Of a stretch of DNA of 32,179 bases, positions 1-7,246 are shown piece after piece; the first letter of the stretch is position 1, and each line of letters opens with the position of its first letter. The stretch is from contig CALWCS010000124.1 in NCBI GenBank assembly GCA_944376425.1, positions 1 through 32,179 of the forward strand. Reading direction: 5' to 3'. Below the pieces are notes generated by a model that saw nothing but the letters and a program-made list of their open reading frames with translations, was not told where the DNA came from and ran no database searches. Source of the stretch: an uncultured Lachnospiraceae bacterium (GTDB lineage: Bacteria; Bacillota; Clostridia; Lachnospirales; Lachnospiraceae). A program made the translations under genes and the position numbers.

Positions 1-96
1 CAATCTTGATATCTATTATTGCATGGATGATAATCAGCCCATTGTCCTGGACCATTTAGGAATTACCATTCCGATGGATCAACCATATTCCGGACT
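1..96 (+). repeat. Direct repeat, copy 1 (96 bp)
   Basis: Bases 1-96 match 481-576 at 95 of 96 positions; the only difference is G44 versus A524. The period is 480 bp (160 codons), so the reading frame is kept. The match stops abruptly after base 96. It may extend left of the window. Confidence 0.95.
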
Positions 97-586
97 GACA
101 CTTTGGGATACACCGTCTACAGAACCGGAATTTTCTGAGACTGAAAATTCTTCTGAAGGAGCTACCTTATACATTGGCTCTAATGGTTCTTTTCAGGAGT
201 ATCATCTCGACTGTGAAGCCAATGCTTCTCCTGACGAACTCATTCAAGGCATTGCCGATCTGACCGGATGGGATCTCTCGCTTGCCGACTCGGTATCTAC
301 AGGAAAGGGCGGTATGACGGTCTGCTTCTCCAGTCAGTCTGCTTTATTTACCGGTCCTCCCGAAGTGCAAAAAGACGAATTTCATATGTACAGTGCGGAA
401 CAGCTTGTAGTGACCATTTTAGACAGTATCCAGGCTACTTTGCAAAATTATTATATTGATCCTTCTCTTGGCGACCCTTCCAATCTTGATATCTATTATT
501 GCATGGATGATAATCAGCCCATTATCCTGGACCATTTAGGAATTACCATTCCGATGGATCAACCATATTCCGGACTTTCTTTTTAA
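2..586 (+). CDS. 3' part of a repeat-containing protein, possibly GerMN-like (5' end outside window)
   Basis: This gene enters the window already open: bases 2-22 read in frame (NLDIYYC) into the first internal ATG at 23, so the true start lies upstream. The visible part is one domain of about 135 residues preceded by an acidic Ser/Thr/Glu linker. The domain has TGWDLSLAD, a Gly-rich KGGMTVCFS segment, TILDSIQATL and a C-terminal LDIYYC...PMDQPYSGL block. That last block occurs twice (bases 1-96 and 481-576), 160 residues apart, so at least one more copy of the domain should lie upstream. Its shape resembles the GerMN-type domains of secreted proteins in sporulating Clostridia, but I cannot confirm the family. 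It ends in TAA just before a shared terminator and converges on sigF. The gene is real; its function is a guess. Confidence 0.6.
   Translation, partial: NLDIYYCMDDNQPIVLDHLGITIPMDQPYSGLTLWDTPSTEPEFSETENSSEGATLYIGSNGSFQEYHLDCEANASPDELIQGIADLTGWDLSLADSVSTGKGGMTVCFSSQSALFTGPPEVQKDEFHMYSAEQLVVTILDSIQATLQNYYIDPSLGDPSNLDIYYCMDDNQPIILDHLGITIPMDQPYSGLSF
481..576 (+). repeat. Direct repeat, copy 2 (96 bp)
   Basis: This is the second copy of the block at 1-96. Here the frame runs only three more codons (SF, stop) after the repeat, whereas copy 1 continues into a linker and another domain. That pattern is expected of tandem protein domains whose ends were recently duplicated or homogenised. Confidence 0.95.
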
Positions 587-606
587 AAAATTTGAAATGA
601 GATTAA

Positions 607-640
607 AAGAACTCCTGCCATTAATTTGGCAGGAGTTCTT
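607..640. terminator. Bidirectional intrinsic terminator between the partial gene and sigF
   Basis: A 13-bp perfect stem (AAGAACTCCTGCC / GGCAGGAGTTCTT, 607-619 and 628-640) has an 8-nt loop. On the plus strand it is followed by CTCTTAATTTTTTT, and on the minus strand by TTTTAATC. The sigF stop codon (621-623) lies in the loop, so this compact hairpin probably ends both convergent transcripts. Confidence 0.85.
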
Positions 641-1343
641 CTCTTAATTTTTTTAAAATTTTTTTCTCCATTCTTGAAATCTGAACCTGAGTTTTGCCCA
701 GATGTTTTGCCACCTGCATCTGCGTCTGATCTTCAAAATAACGCAATCTGATTAGTTCATATTCCTCCTTCTCTAATGTTTTAAGCAATTCTTCCAGCAA
801 AAGCCGGTTCAACACCTTTTCGTTTTCATTTTCTTTTTCTTCTAGTCTGTCCATCAAACAGATTGCAGTTCCATCTCCTTGATAGATTGTTTTTGAAAGA
901 GATTCTATTTCTGTAGAAGCTTCCATTGCCATTACGATTTCCTCTCGATCCATCTTCATTTCCTGCGCCATTTCCTCAATCGTTGGCTCTCTTTTTAACT
1001 TTTTTTCCAGCATTTCCTTTGTCTGATAAACTTTATAGGAAGTTTCTTTTAAAGAACGGCTGACTTTGATCATACCATCATCTCTCAAAAATCTTTTTAA
1101 TTCTCCTGCAATCATAGGTACTGCATAGGTGGAAAATTTCACCTCAAAAGACGGATCAAATTTGTCAATTGCTTTCATTAATCCTATACTTCCGATCTGA
1201 CAAAGATCTTCCATTTCATGCCCGCGTCCTAAAAATCTTCTTCCTATCATAAAGACTAGTCCCATATTTTCCTGAATCAATTGTTCCCTTGCATTTTTAT
1301 CTCCTTCGTGTGCCTGTTGAATTAATGCCAGGGTGTGTTCCAT
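621..1343 (-). CDS. sigF: RNA polymerase sporulation sigma factor SigF (SpoIIAC)
   Basis: Forespore-specific sigma-70 family factor that directs the first compartment-specific gene expression after asymmetric septation. It is 240 residues, normal for SigF/SigG. Region 2 is clear at about residues 20-100, with the core-binding and -10-recognition segment (MEDLCQIGSIGLMKAIDKF, then KFSTYAVPMIAGELKRFLRD). Region 3 follows at about 105-150, and region 4 with its helix-turn-helix (QMQVAKHLGKTQVQISRME) ends the protein. SigG is very similar, but the two genes immediately upstream encode the anti-sigma factor and its antagonist, which makes this SigF. The ATG follows AAAGGA at good spacing, 12 bases after the spoIIAB stop. 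It is the last gene of a three-gene operon and converges on the gene at the left edge. Confidence 0.95.
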   Translation of the reverse strand: MEHTLALIQQAHEGDKNAREQLIQENMGLVFMIGRRFLGRGHEMEDLCQIGSIGLMKAIDKFDPSFEVKFSTYAVPMIAGELKRFLRDDGMIKVSRSLKETSYKVYQTKEMLEKKLKREPTIEEMAQEMKMDREEIVMAMEASTEIESLSKTIYQGDGTAICLMDRLEEKENENEKVLNRLLLEELLKTLEKEEYELIRLRYFEDQTQMQVAKHLGKTQVQISRMEKKILKKLREELLPN

Positions 1344-1355
1344 GCAGTCGTCCTT

Positions 1356-1802
1356 TCATTCTTCAAATTGATGCGGTACACGGTTGATTTTCTTTTTCAT
1401 AATCACCTTCGTACCTTTTCCGACTTCTGATTCAACAAAAACTTCGTCCATAAATGCTTCCATAAATGCAAATCCCATGCCTGCACGTTCTTCTTCCTCT
1501 TTTGTCGTATAAAGCGGTTCCATCGCTTTTTCCACATCTGGGATTCCGCATCCATGATCAATAACTGCCACTGTCATTTCCCGGTCTTTGATTTGACATT
1601 CAATATAGACTTTTTCTACTCTTCCTTCGTACCCGTGGATAATTGCATTTGTAACTGCTTCAGAAAGGGCGGTTTTGACATCTGCTACTTCCTCCAACGT
1701 CGGATTAAGCTGTGATAAAAAAGATGCTACAGCTACTCTGGCAAATCCTTCGTTGCAGGATCTGCTGTCAAATTCCAGTTTCATTTCGTTTGTGTCCTTC
1801 AT
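1356..1802 (-). CDS. spoIIAB: Anti-sigma F factor / SpoIIAA kinase SpoIIAB
   Basis: GHKL-fold protein kinase that binds and silences SigF, and that also phosphorylates SpoIIAA with ATP. It is 148 residues, the normal length. The ATP-binding boxes are visible: the N box ([15 protein letters not shown]), the G1 box (DHGCGIPD) and the G2 box ([15 protein letters not shown]). It sits between spoIIAA (11 bases upstream) and sigF (12 bases downstream), the standard gene order. The start is supported by AAGGGGG just upstream of the ATG. In the family, SpoIIAB holds SigF inactive in the predivisional cell and mother cell until unphosphorylated SpoIIAA displaces it in the forespore. Confidence 0.96.
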   Translation of the reverse strand: MKDTNEMKLEFDSRSCNEGFARVAVASFLSQLNPTLEEVADVKTALSEAVTNAIIHGYEGRVEKVYIECQIKDREMTVAVIDHGCGIPDVEKAMEPLYTTKEEEERAGMGFAFMEAFMDEVFVESEVGKGTKVIMKKKINRVPHQFEE

Positions 1803-1813
1803 ATGAATCCCCC

Positions 1814-2149
1814 TTATGATAATTTGGACTGCTGAGGCAGACCTTCATAAATTTCCATTACTTTATAAACGCCAGAAAGTGTCAGAATCCTTCTGATTCT
1901 CTGATTTACCCGAATTGCCATCACTTTTCCTCCCATAAAGTGAATCATCTTATATCTTCCCATAATCATTCCGATTCCTGAGCTATCCATAAAATTTGTC
2001 TTTCCAAAGTCAAATACAATGCTTCGGATATTTCGGCTCTGAATGATTCGGTCCGCACCCGTTTTTAATTTTTCTGCATTGTGATGATCCAATTCACAAG
2101 GCATAATAATTGTCAGATTCCGCCCCGTTACTTTGAAACAATCTTCCAT
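1814..2149 (-). CDS. spoIIAA: Anti-anti-sigma factor SpoIIAA
   Basis: STAS-domain protein of 111 residues that frees SigF by binding SpoIIAB. The regulatory motif [14 protein letters not shown] is intact; Ser56 aligns with the Ser58 that SpoIIAB phosphorylates and SpoIIE dephosphorylates in Bacillus subtilis. The ATG has AAGGGG eight bases upstream. It is the first gene of the operon. No TPR-gene transcript should enter it, because a strong minus-strand terminator lies at 2248-2289. Family operons are driven by sigma-H; I looked for a sigma-H-like AGGA/GAAT pair between 2150 and 2247 and found no convincing spacing, so the promoter is unassigned. Confidence 0.95.
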   Translation of the reverse strand: MEDCFKVTGRNLTIIMPCELDHHNAEKLKTGADRIIQSRNIRSIVFDFGKTNFMDSSGIGMIMGRYKMIHFMGGKVMAIRVNQRIRRILTLSGVYKVMEIYEGLPQQSKLS

Positions 2150-2247
2150 TTTTTAATCCCCTTTCTGAATTCTCCCCTATTTTCTATCTGCTAACTGATA
2201 CCAGACAGATCCTTTTTTATCTCGCAATATTTTTTGCGATAAGAAAA

Positions 2248-2289
2248 GGAACCGACACAAAGAATTATGAATTCTCTGTATCAGTCCCC
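2248..2289 (-). terminator. Intrinsic terminator of the TPR-protein operon
   Basis: Read on the minus strand, about 19-20 pairs form with a 3-nt loop (2267-2269) if G-U pairs are allowed, followed by CCTTTTCTTAT. It lies about 32 bases after the TPR gene stop. A smaller bulged hairpin (TCGCAA/TTGCGA) follows at 2218-2243. Confidence 0.75.
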
Positions 2290-2320
2290 TGCCTTGCGAG
2301 GTTTTTCTTCTGTTTTGATT

Positions 2321-3862
2321 TTATCCAATAATATTGCCGTACTGGTCGTATTGTACACCAGTAGGGTCTGTTACTACCGGATCGCTGCTCCCTGTTCCGT
2401 CTGTTCCTGTTCCGTCCCCTGTTCCTGTTCCGTCTGTTCCTGTTTGATCCCCTGTCGTATCGATTGTAGCTCCTGTCATATCGCCGCTGATATATTGCTG
2501 AAGCTCTGACGCACGGTCCGGAAATCTCTCTATCGCATTTTGGAATGTCTTATTGGCATTTTCCGTATCTCCTTTGTAGTAATACGCCATTCCCAACATA
2601 TAATATCCATCATACTGATCTGGGTCTGCCTGAACAGCTTTTGTCAATTCTTCAATTGCCCTGTCATAATCTCCTGATACGATATAATTTCCTCCATTTA
2701 CATAATACTGTTGAAATAAAACACTTTTTACTTGATCATTGACATGCGTATACAAAGACTGTGCAGCTGTTTCCAGGTTTTCCTGATCCACCTTCTCTAA
2801 TGCGGATGCCGCGCTTGCCTGATCTCCCTGAATCAGATAATCAGCAGCCTGCACTAAAGCTTCATATCCCTGCGCCTTTTGATCCGCTGCTTCCCTTGCC
2901 GCATTTACCTCATCAACCTGTGACTGATACTGTTCAATTTCATCTTCCAGACTCTGAACTTTTGATGTCTCACTTGCAAGTTTTGTATTGGCATCCGTTA
3001 CCTGCTGATTAATTTGGTCATGAACGTTTTGAGTGTTTGCAGGAATTGCTAAAAACCATATGATTGCCGCGCCTAAAATAAGCCCAAGAAAGATATTGAA
3101 AAACGTTGCTGCTGTAGAACTCTCCCGAAAGGTCGCAGGCTGGATTAAAACCTCATTTCCGTTTTTATATGTGATTGTTCCCGGCATTTTGCTTTCAGAC
3201 CCTTTTTCATATCTCTTTTTATGTTTCACATCGAGGCTCGTTGTAATTCCGGTCGCCAGCTCTACTTCTCTTAAATATCGCAGCGTCGTTGTATTGGTAG
3301 CGTCAATTCGAATTGCCTTTTTTAGCAATTTACGTGCTCTTTCATATTCTCTTCGTTTTAGATAAAGCAGAGCAAGCAGCTGATATCCCTTAATCAATTT
3401 CGGATTTTGAGTCAGAACTTTTTTCAGCTGAATGATTGCCATATCTTCATTATCTTCTCTGCAGTAAATTAAAGACTGATTATATTTTCTGATTGTCAGA
3501 TTGATGGTATCTAGTCTGTTTTTATTTGCCTGAAGTTTTTCAATATATTCATTTGCCGGATTATCTGCCGGCTGGAAATTTTTGCTGATTACCCACTCAC
3601 TTAAGGCTGCTACTACCTCTCCGCTTTCAAAATAAACCAATCCTAGAAGATTTCTCGCATCTATATTTTCTTTATTAAATTTTAAACTGCGTTTCAGACA
3701 TGCTACTGCGCCCGATAAGTCTCGGACTGTCGCTTTTTCAAGTCCTTCATTATATAAAAGATTTGAAATCCGGACAATTCTCTTTAGGACTGTAATATCT
3801 GCCCCGCATCCGGTACAGTAATCAATCCCTGATAATGGGGTTCCGCAATAAATACACCGCAT
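2321..3862 (-). CDS. Zinc-ribbon, TPR and coiled-coil membrane protein
   Basis: 513 residues. The N-terminus is a four-cysteine zinc ribbon (C3, C6, C16, C19). Cytoplasmic TPR-like helical repeats follow at about 30-205. One transmembrane helix lies at 253-273, then a coiled coil at about 276-335, then more TPRs (clearest at 397-450, with SGDYDRAIEELTKAVQADP). The tail is rich in Gly, Thr and Asp. So it probably spans the membrane once, with TPR scaffolds on both sides, and it likely mediates protein-protein contacts; the partner is unknown. It is the last gene of the folC operon: its ATG follows AAGGAG and lies 9 bases after the 48-residue gene. The tail is encoded by a simple repeat of TTCCTGTTCCGTC-type units (plus-strand reading, about 2380-2450), a likely site of length variation. 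Confidence 0.8.
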   Translation of the reverse strand: MRCIYCGTPLSGIDYCTGCGADITVLKRIVRISNLLYNEGLEKATVRDLSGAVACLKRSLKFNKENIDARNLLGLVYFESGEVVAALSEWVISKNFQPADNPANEYIEKLQANKNRLDTINLTIRKYNQSLIYCREDNEDMAIIQLKKVLTQNPKLIKGYQLLALLYLKRREYERARKLLKKAIRIDATNTTTLRYLREVELATGITTSLDVKHKKRYEKGSESKMPGTITYKNGNEVLIQPATFRESSTAATFFNIFLGLILGAAIIWFLAIPANTQNVHDQINQQVTDANTKLASETSKVQSLEDEIEQYQSQVDEVNAAREAADQKAQGYEALVQAADYLIQGDQASAASALEKVDQENLETAAQSLYTHVNDQVKSVLFQQYYVNGGNYIVSGDYDRAIEELTKAVQADPDQYDGYYMLGMAYYYKGDTENANKTFQNAIERFPDRASELQQYISGDMTGATIDTTGDQTGTDGTGTGDGTGTDGTGSSDPVVTDPTGVQYDQYGNIIG

Positions 3863-3871
3863 ATTTTCTCC

Positions 3872-4018
3872 TTATTGTTTTCTCCTGTTTTCTTCCTGTA
3901 ACATTTCTTTTAAAATATCTGTGATATCTGTTAAGTCTCTGCTGTAAATTGCGTCTTCTGCCTCATTGACGTCAAGACTCGGATGAAATTTTTTCAGCTC
4001 TTCTTCATAATTAATCAT
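3872..4018 (-). CDS. Small acidic/basic protein, 48 residues, unknown function
   Basis: This short gene fills the gap between folC and the TPR gene. Translated from ATG at 4018 it reads MINYEEELKKFHPSLDVNEA..., continues through DAIYSRDLTDITDILKEML and ends in a basic tail. It is mostly helical and hydrophilic, with no membrane segment. The ATG has AAAGGTG upstream; its stop lies 9 bases before the next start and its start 22 bases after the folC stop. Such tight packing, plus amphipathic-helix patterning, argues for a real gene. I believe similar tiny proteins sit beside folC in other Lachnospiraceae but cannot check. No function is assigned. Confidence 0.7.
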   Translation of the reverse strand: MINYEEELKKFHPSLDVNEAEDAIYSRDLTDITDILKEMLQEENRRKQ

Positions 4019-4040
4019 AAGGCTTTTTCACACCTTTCTT

Positions 4041-5354
4041 TTACTTTGTTTTTTCATGTTTTCTGTTTTCCAAAATTTCCTTTAACTCTCCTACTAGGTA
4101 CAGAGAACCGGCACAAAACAGCATTCCATCCCCTTTTTCTCTCATCGCCTCATCAAATGCCTCTGAAATCTCGGGAATCGCTGTCACTTTTGCCTTTGTA
4201 TAGCGTTTAAAAATCTGTTTCAGTTCATACGCCGGTACGATACGATCATTATGAATCTCCGTCACCACTACAGAAGCTAAATTTGCTCCTTCGCAGATCT
4301 CCTGAATCATTTTCTCATAATTTTTTTCTACGACTGCCGAGAAAAGCATTGTTATTTTTCTTCCTTTTTCCAGTTCCCGGATCGTTTTCACAAATTCCTG
4401 AATTCCTGCCGCATTATGTCCTCCGTCTAGGATCACTCCCGGAAGTACGGTCTCCATCCTTCCCTCCCATTTTGTCCTGGCAATTCCTGTAATGATACTC
4501 TCGGCAGGAATTTTAAGATCTAAGATCCGATCTATCACGCACGCTGCTGTCACTGCCACTGCACTGTTCATGACTTGATACGAAGCAGCATATGGAATAC
4601 AGATTTTCCATCCTCTGCACTGCGGACTGGTAAAACGATACGTAATGCTCTGATCCGTCTGTTCCAAAATTTCACACATCTTTAAGTCAACAGAATACGC
4701 AGCTGCTTCCATCTCTTTTGCCTTTTTCAAAATCACTGGCTCTGCCTTTTTTTCGTTTGCGTCATAAATCACGGGAACTCCCTTTTTTAAAATTCCCGCC
4801 TTTTCCCAGGCAATTTTCTCAATGGTATCTCCTAAAATTTCTGTGTGATCGAGACTAATTGAAGTTAAAACGGTTGCGATCGGATGTTCTACTACATTTG
4901 TAGCGTCCAGTCTCCCGCCAAGTCCTGTCTCCAGAACGACATATTCTACGTTTTCTCTCTCAAATGCTACCATACAAAGCGCAAATAAAATTTCAAAATA
5001 CGTCGGATGGTAAAATCCGTCTTTTATCATGCTCTTAATCGCATCCCACACTTTTTCGTATGCTTCTAAAAAAAGTTCGTCACTGATCGGCTGATGATTA
5101 ATCTGAAACCGTTCGTTGATTCTGACTAGATGCGGTGAAGTAAATAGTCCTACCTTTTTACCGGCATATTCCAAAATAGAAGAAAGATATGCGCAGACAG
5201 AGCCCTTCCCGTTTGTTCCTGCTACATGAATCATTTTCATCTTTCTCTCTGGTCTTCCCAACCGTTCCATCAGTTCTATCGTATTTTCCAGTTTATTTTT
5301 TTTTGTAAATTTCGGCACGCTCAGTACGTACTCCACTGCTTCTGTATAATTCAA
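4041..5354 (-). CDS. folC: Bifunctional folylpolyglutamate synthase / dihydrofolate synthase
   Basis: ATP-dependent Mur-ligase-family enzyme that adds glutamate to dihydropteroate and to reduced folates. The family P-loop GTNGKGS is present near residue 47, followed by TSPHLVRINERFQ, the GGRLDATN motif (the ligase signature in the central domain) and LDGGHNAAG opening the C-terminal domain. At about 437 residues the length is normal. Start choice: a GTG at 5363 is in frame but sits on top of the AAAGG ribosome site. A TTG at 5354 follows AAAGGTG by about six bases and gives MNYTEAVEYVLSVPKF, a family-like N-terminus, so TTG is preferred. It heads a three-gene operon with its own sigma-A promoter at 5388-5416. 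Confidence 0.93.
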   Translation of the reverse strand: MNYTEAVEYVLSVPKFTKKNKLENTIELMERLGRPERKMKMIHVAGTNGKGSVCAYLSSILEYAGKKVGLFTSPHLVRINERFQINHQPISDELFLEAYEKVWDAIKSMIKDGFYHPTYFEILFALCMVAFERENVEYVVLETGLGGRLDATNVVEHPIATVLTSISLDHTEILGDTIEKIAWEKAGILKKGVPVIYDANEKKAEPVILKKAKEMEAAAYSVDLKMCEILEQTDQSITYRFTSPQCRGWKICIPYAASYQVMNSAVAVTAACVIDRILDLKIPAESIITGIARTKWEGRMETVLPGVILDGGHNAAGIQEFVKTIRELEKGRKITMLFSAVVEKNYEKMIQEICEGANLASVVVTEIHNDRIVPAYELKQIFKRYTKAKVTAIPEISEAFDEAMREKGDGMLFCAGSLYLVGELKEILENRKHEKTK

Positions 5355-5387
5355 TTTTTTCACCTTTGCTTTTGTTTTTCTTTTCTC

Positions 5388-5416
5388 ATTATAATATAGG
5401 TCATTTTTTTATGCAA
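5388..5416 (-). promoter_or_regulatory. Sigma-A promoter of the folC operon
   Basis: Minus strand: -35 TTGCAT (5411-5416), 17-bp spacer, -10 TATAAT (5388-5393). The predicted transcript start is about 25 bases upstream of the TTG codon. Confidence 0.8.
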
Positions 5417-5600
5417 ACAATATCGTACTATTTTCTATGACAATACATGATATTATACACAAATTTAATTGAAAAATCATCATCTTTTTTCGTCAAAAAC
5501 AAAACCGTCGAACTTGTTTTTGTTCTGTATCTTTCTAAGTCCTGAAGGATCTTCCAAAATTTATGCGTCAAACATATTTAAATTGCTTTTATGACAAAAA
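5417..5600. other. Gene-free stretch between the folC promoter and the ABC terminator
   Basis: The gap between folC and the ABC ATPase gene is about 280 bases, bounded by the folC promoter and the terminator at 5601-5635. The DNA between them is A+T-rich. I see no open frame with a ribosome site, no riboswitch and no clear repeat. Confidence 0.6.
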
Positions 5601-5635
5601 ATGCTGTAAAACGGTTTTGCGCCGTCCCACAGCAT
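5601..5635 (-). terminator. Intrinsic terminator of the amino-acid ABC transporter operon
   Basis: ATGCTGT/ACAGCAT outer stem with an ACGG/CCGT inner stem, followed on the minus strand by TTTTTTGTCAT. It starts 5 bases after the ATPase stop codon. Confidence 0.85.
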
Positions 5636-5640
5636 CTTTT

Positions 5641-6363
5641 TTATAATACTTTAGAAAGAAAGTCCTGAAGCCTTGGATCTTTTGGATGATTAAAAAATTC
5701 CTGCGGCTCATTTTCTTCTTTCACAATTCCCTCATCAATAAATAATACCCTTGTTGCCACTTCTCTGGCAAATCCCATCTCATGGGTCACAACTACCATC
5801 GTCATTCCATCATTTGCCAGCTCTTTCATCAATTCCAGCACTTCTCCTACCATTTCCGGATCAAGTGCTGAAGTCGGCTCATCAAAAAGCATCACATCCG
5901 GATTCATCGCAAGTGCCCGCGCAATTGCAATTCTCTGTTTCTGTCCTCCTGAGAGCTGATTGGGATAAGAATCTGCCTTTTCTTCCAATCCGATACGCTT
6001 AAGTAACTCTATTGCCTTTTCTTCTGCTTCTTCTTTTGATTTTCCCAAAAGCTTCATCGGAGCTAATGTAATATTTTTCATAACTGTCATGTGCGGAAAC
6101 AGATTAAACTGCTGAAATACCATTCCCATCTTCTGTCGCAGTTTATTGATATCTACCTTCGGGTCCGTAATATTCGTATCCTCAAACCATACTTCTCCCC
6201 CCGTCGGTTCTTCCAACAGATTCAGACAGCGCAAAAAAGTGCTTTTTCCCGAACCGGAAGGTCCGATGATAACGACTTTTTCTCCTTTCTCAATATGCTG
6301 GTCAATTCCTTTTAATACTTCATGATCTCCAAATCGCTTCTGTAAATTTTTAGTAATGATCAC
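5641..6363 (-). CDS. Polar amino-acid ABC transporter ATP-binding protein
   Basis: Cytoplasmic ATPase that powers the importer formed with the next two genes. All ABC motifs are intact: Walker [11 protein letters not shown]-loop in [12 protein letters not shown], signature LSGGQKQR, Walker [14 protein letters not shown] and the H-loop VVVTHEMGF. It falls in the GlnQ/HisP subfamily. Start choice: a TTG at 6384 is in frame, but a GTG at 6363 gives [12 protein letters not shown], the usual N-terminus, and lies downstream of AGGAGG. With that start the gene overlaps the permease stop by 14 bases, so translation is probably coupled. About 240 residues, normal length. The substrate class is inferred from the family; glutamine, cystine or a basic amino acid are all possible. 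Confidence 0.92.
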   Translation of the reverse strand: MIITKNLQKRFGDHEVLKGIDQHIEKGEKVVIIGPSGSGKSTFLRCLNLLEEPTGGEVWFEDTNITDPKVDINKLRQKMGMVFQQFNLFPHMTVMKNITLAPMKLLGKSKEEAEEKAIELLKRIGLEEKADSYPNQLSGGQKQRIAIARALAMNPDVMLFDEPTSALDPEMVGEVLELMKELANDGMTMVVVTHEMGFAREVATRVLFIDEGIVKEENEPQEFFNHPKDPRLQDFLSKVL

Positions 6364-7057
6364 TCTTAGCCAGCCTCCTCTCAAAGATACCCAGCAGTTT
6401 CGTCAGCAATACAACAATGACAAAATAGATAACGGCCGCAATAATATAAGGCGGCAGAGGATTGTACGTTCTACTTGTGACAAAACTAGCCATCTTCATC
6501 AAATCATTGACTGCAATTGTACTGATAACAGAAGTCTCCTTAATCAACGCAATAAATTCATTTCCAAGTGCCGGAAGCACATTTTTGATTGCCTGGGGCA
6601 AAATAATATAGCGCATCGTCTGAAGTCCGTTAAATCCAAGAGAACGTCCTGCTTCCGTCTGTCCTTTATCAATGGATTCAATACCGCCTCGCATAATTTC
6701 TGCAATATATGCGCCGGAATTTAGTCCGAAGCAGACGGTACCTATCAAAATCTGATTTGCTCCGCGAGTATTAAAAATCCAGAAATAGATAATCATCAAT
6801 TGCACCATAACCGGTGTTCCGCGAAATACCGTCACATACGCGCCGCAGATTTTTGACAGCACTGCCAAAATCTTGCTTTTTGTCTGTTTTGCTGAAACAC
6901 GGATTGTAGCGATAATGATACCAATTACAATTCCGACCAGTACCGCAAAGAACGAAATCTGAATTGTTACTTTCAATCCTTCCAGATAGGCAAGATATCG
7001 GTCTTCTCTTATTGTCGCATTATAAAAATCCTGACAAACATTCTGAAACCATTCCAT
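6350..7057 (-). CDS. Polar amino-acid ABC transporter permease
   Basis: Integral membrane subunit of 235 residues in the HisM/GlnP family. Hydrophobic segments are clear at about 30-50 ([19 protein letters not shown]), 65-95 ([19 protein letters not shown]), about 105-125 and near the C-terminus ([17 protein letters not shown]). The EAA loop that contacts the ATPase is present ([20 protein letters not shown]). It lies between the binding-protein gene, about 190 bases upstream, and the ATPase, which it overlaps. The upstream gap holds two hairpins that could lower permease/ATPase expression relative to the binding protein. The start has AAAGGA upstream. Substrate not determined. Confidence 0.92.
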   Translation of the reverse strand: MEWFQNVCQDFYNATIREDRYLAYLEGLKVTIQISFFAVLVGIVIGIIIATIRVSAKQTKSKILAVLSKICGAYVTVFRGTPVMVQLMIIYFWIFNTRGANQILIGTVCFGLNSGAYIAEIMRGGIESIDKGQTEAGRSLGFNGLQTMRYIILPQAIKNVLPALGNEFIALIKETSVISTIAVNDLMKMASFVTSRTYNPLPPYIIAAVIYFVIVVLLTKLLGIFERRLAKSDHY

Positions 7058-7081
7058 GTCATAGTCCTTTCCATAAAAGGA

Positions 7082-7128
7082 GCTGCAAGACCAGATCTGT
7101 TGTTTCCCGATGCAGATCGATTTGCAGC
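7082..7128 (-). promoter_or_regulatory. Hairpin in the binding-protein/permease gap (upstream of the permease)
   Basis: GCTGCAA/TTGCAGC outer stem (7082-7088, 7122-7128) with an inner GATCTG/CAGATC stem. On the minus strand it is followed by TCCTTTT and then the permease ribosome site. It could be a partial terminator, an mRNA-stabilising stem or a translation control element. Confidence 0.5.
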
Positions 7129-7197
7129 ATCCCTCTTTTCTCTTTTTCTGTGTACTGTTTCTGACATCAATACTTTTTTGTCATCTAAACACTTTTA

Positions 7198-7218
7198 AGG
7201 CTGCATTTTTTCCAGCCT
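7198..7218 (-). terminator. Weak terminator or attenuator after the binding-protein gene
   Basis: AGGCTG/CAGCCT six-bp stem with a 9-nt loop, followed on the minus strand by TTAAAAGTG. It lies about 28 bases after the binding-protein stop. It is short and lacks a strong U-run, so partial read-through into the permease is expected. Confidence 0.5.
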
Positions 7219-7246
7219 GTCTTGTCAAACTCTAACCATCCAACAC

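Noticed and set aside
2150..2247. Possible sigma-H promoter for spoIIAA
   Set aside because: AGGATCT is present, but no GAAT-type -10 lies at the required distance.
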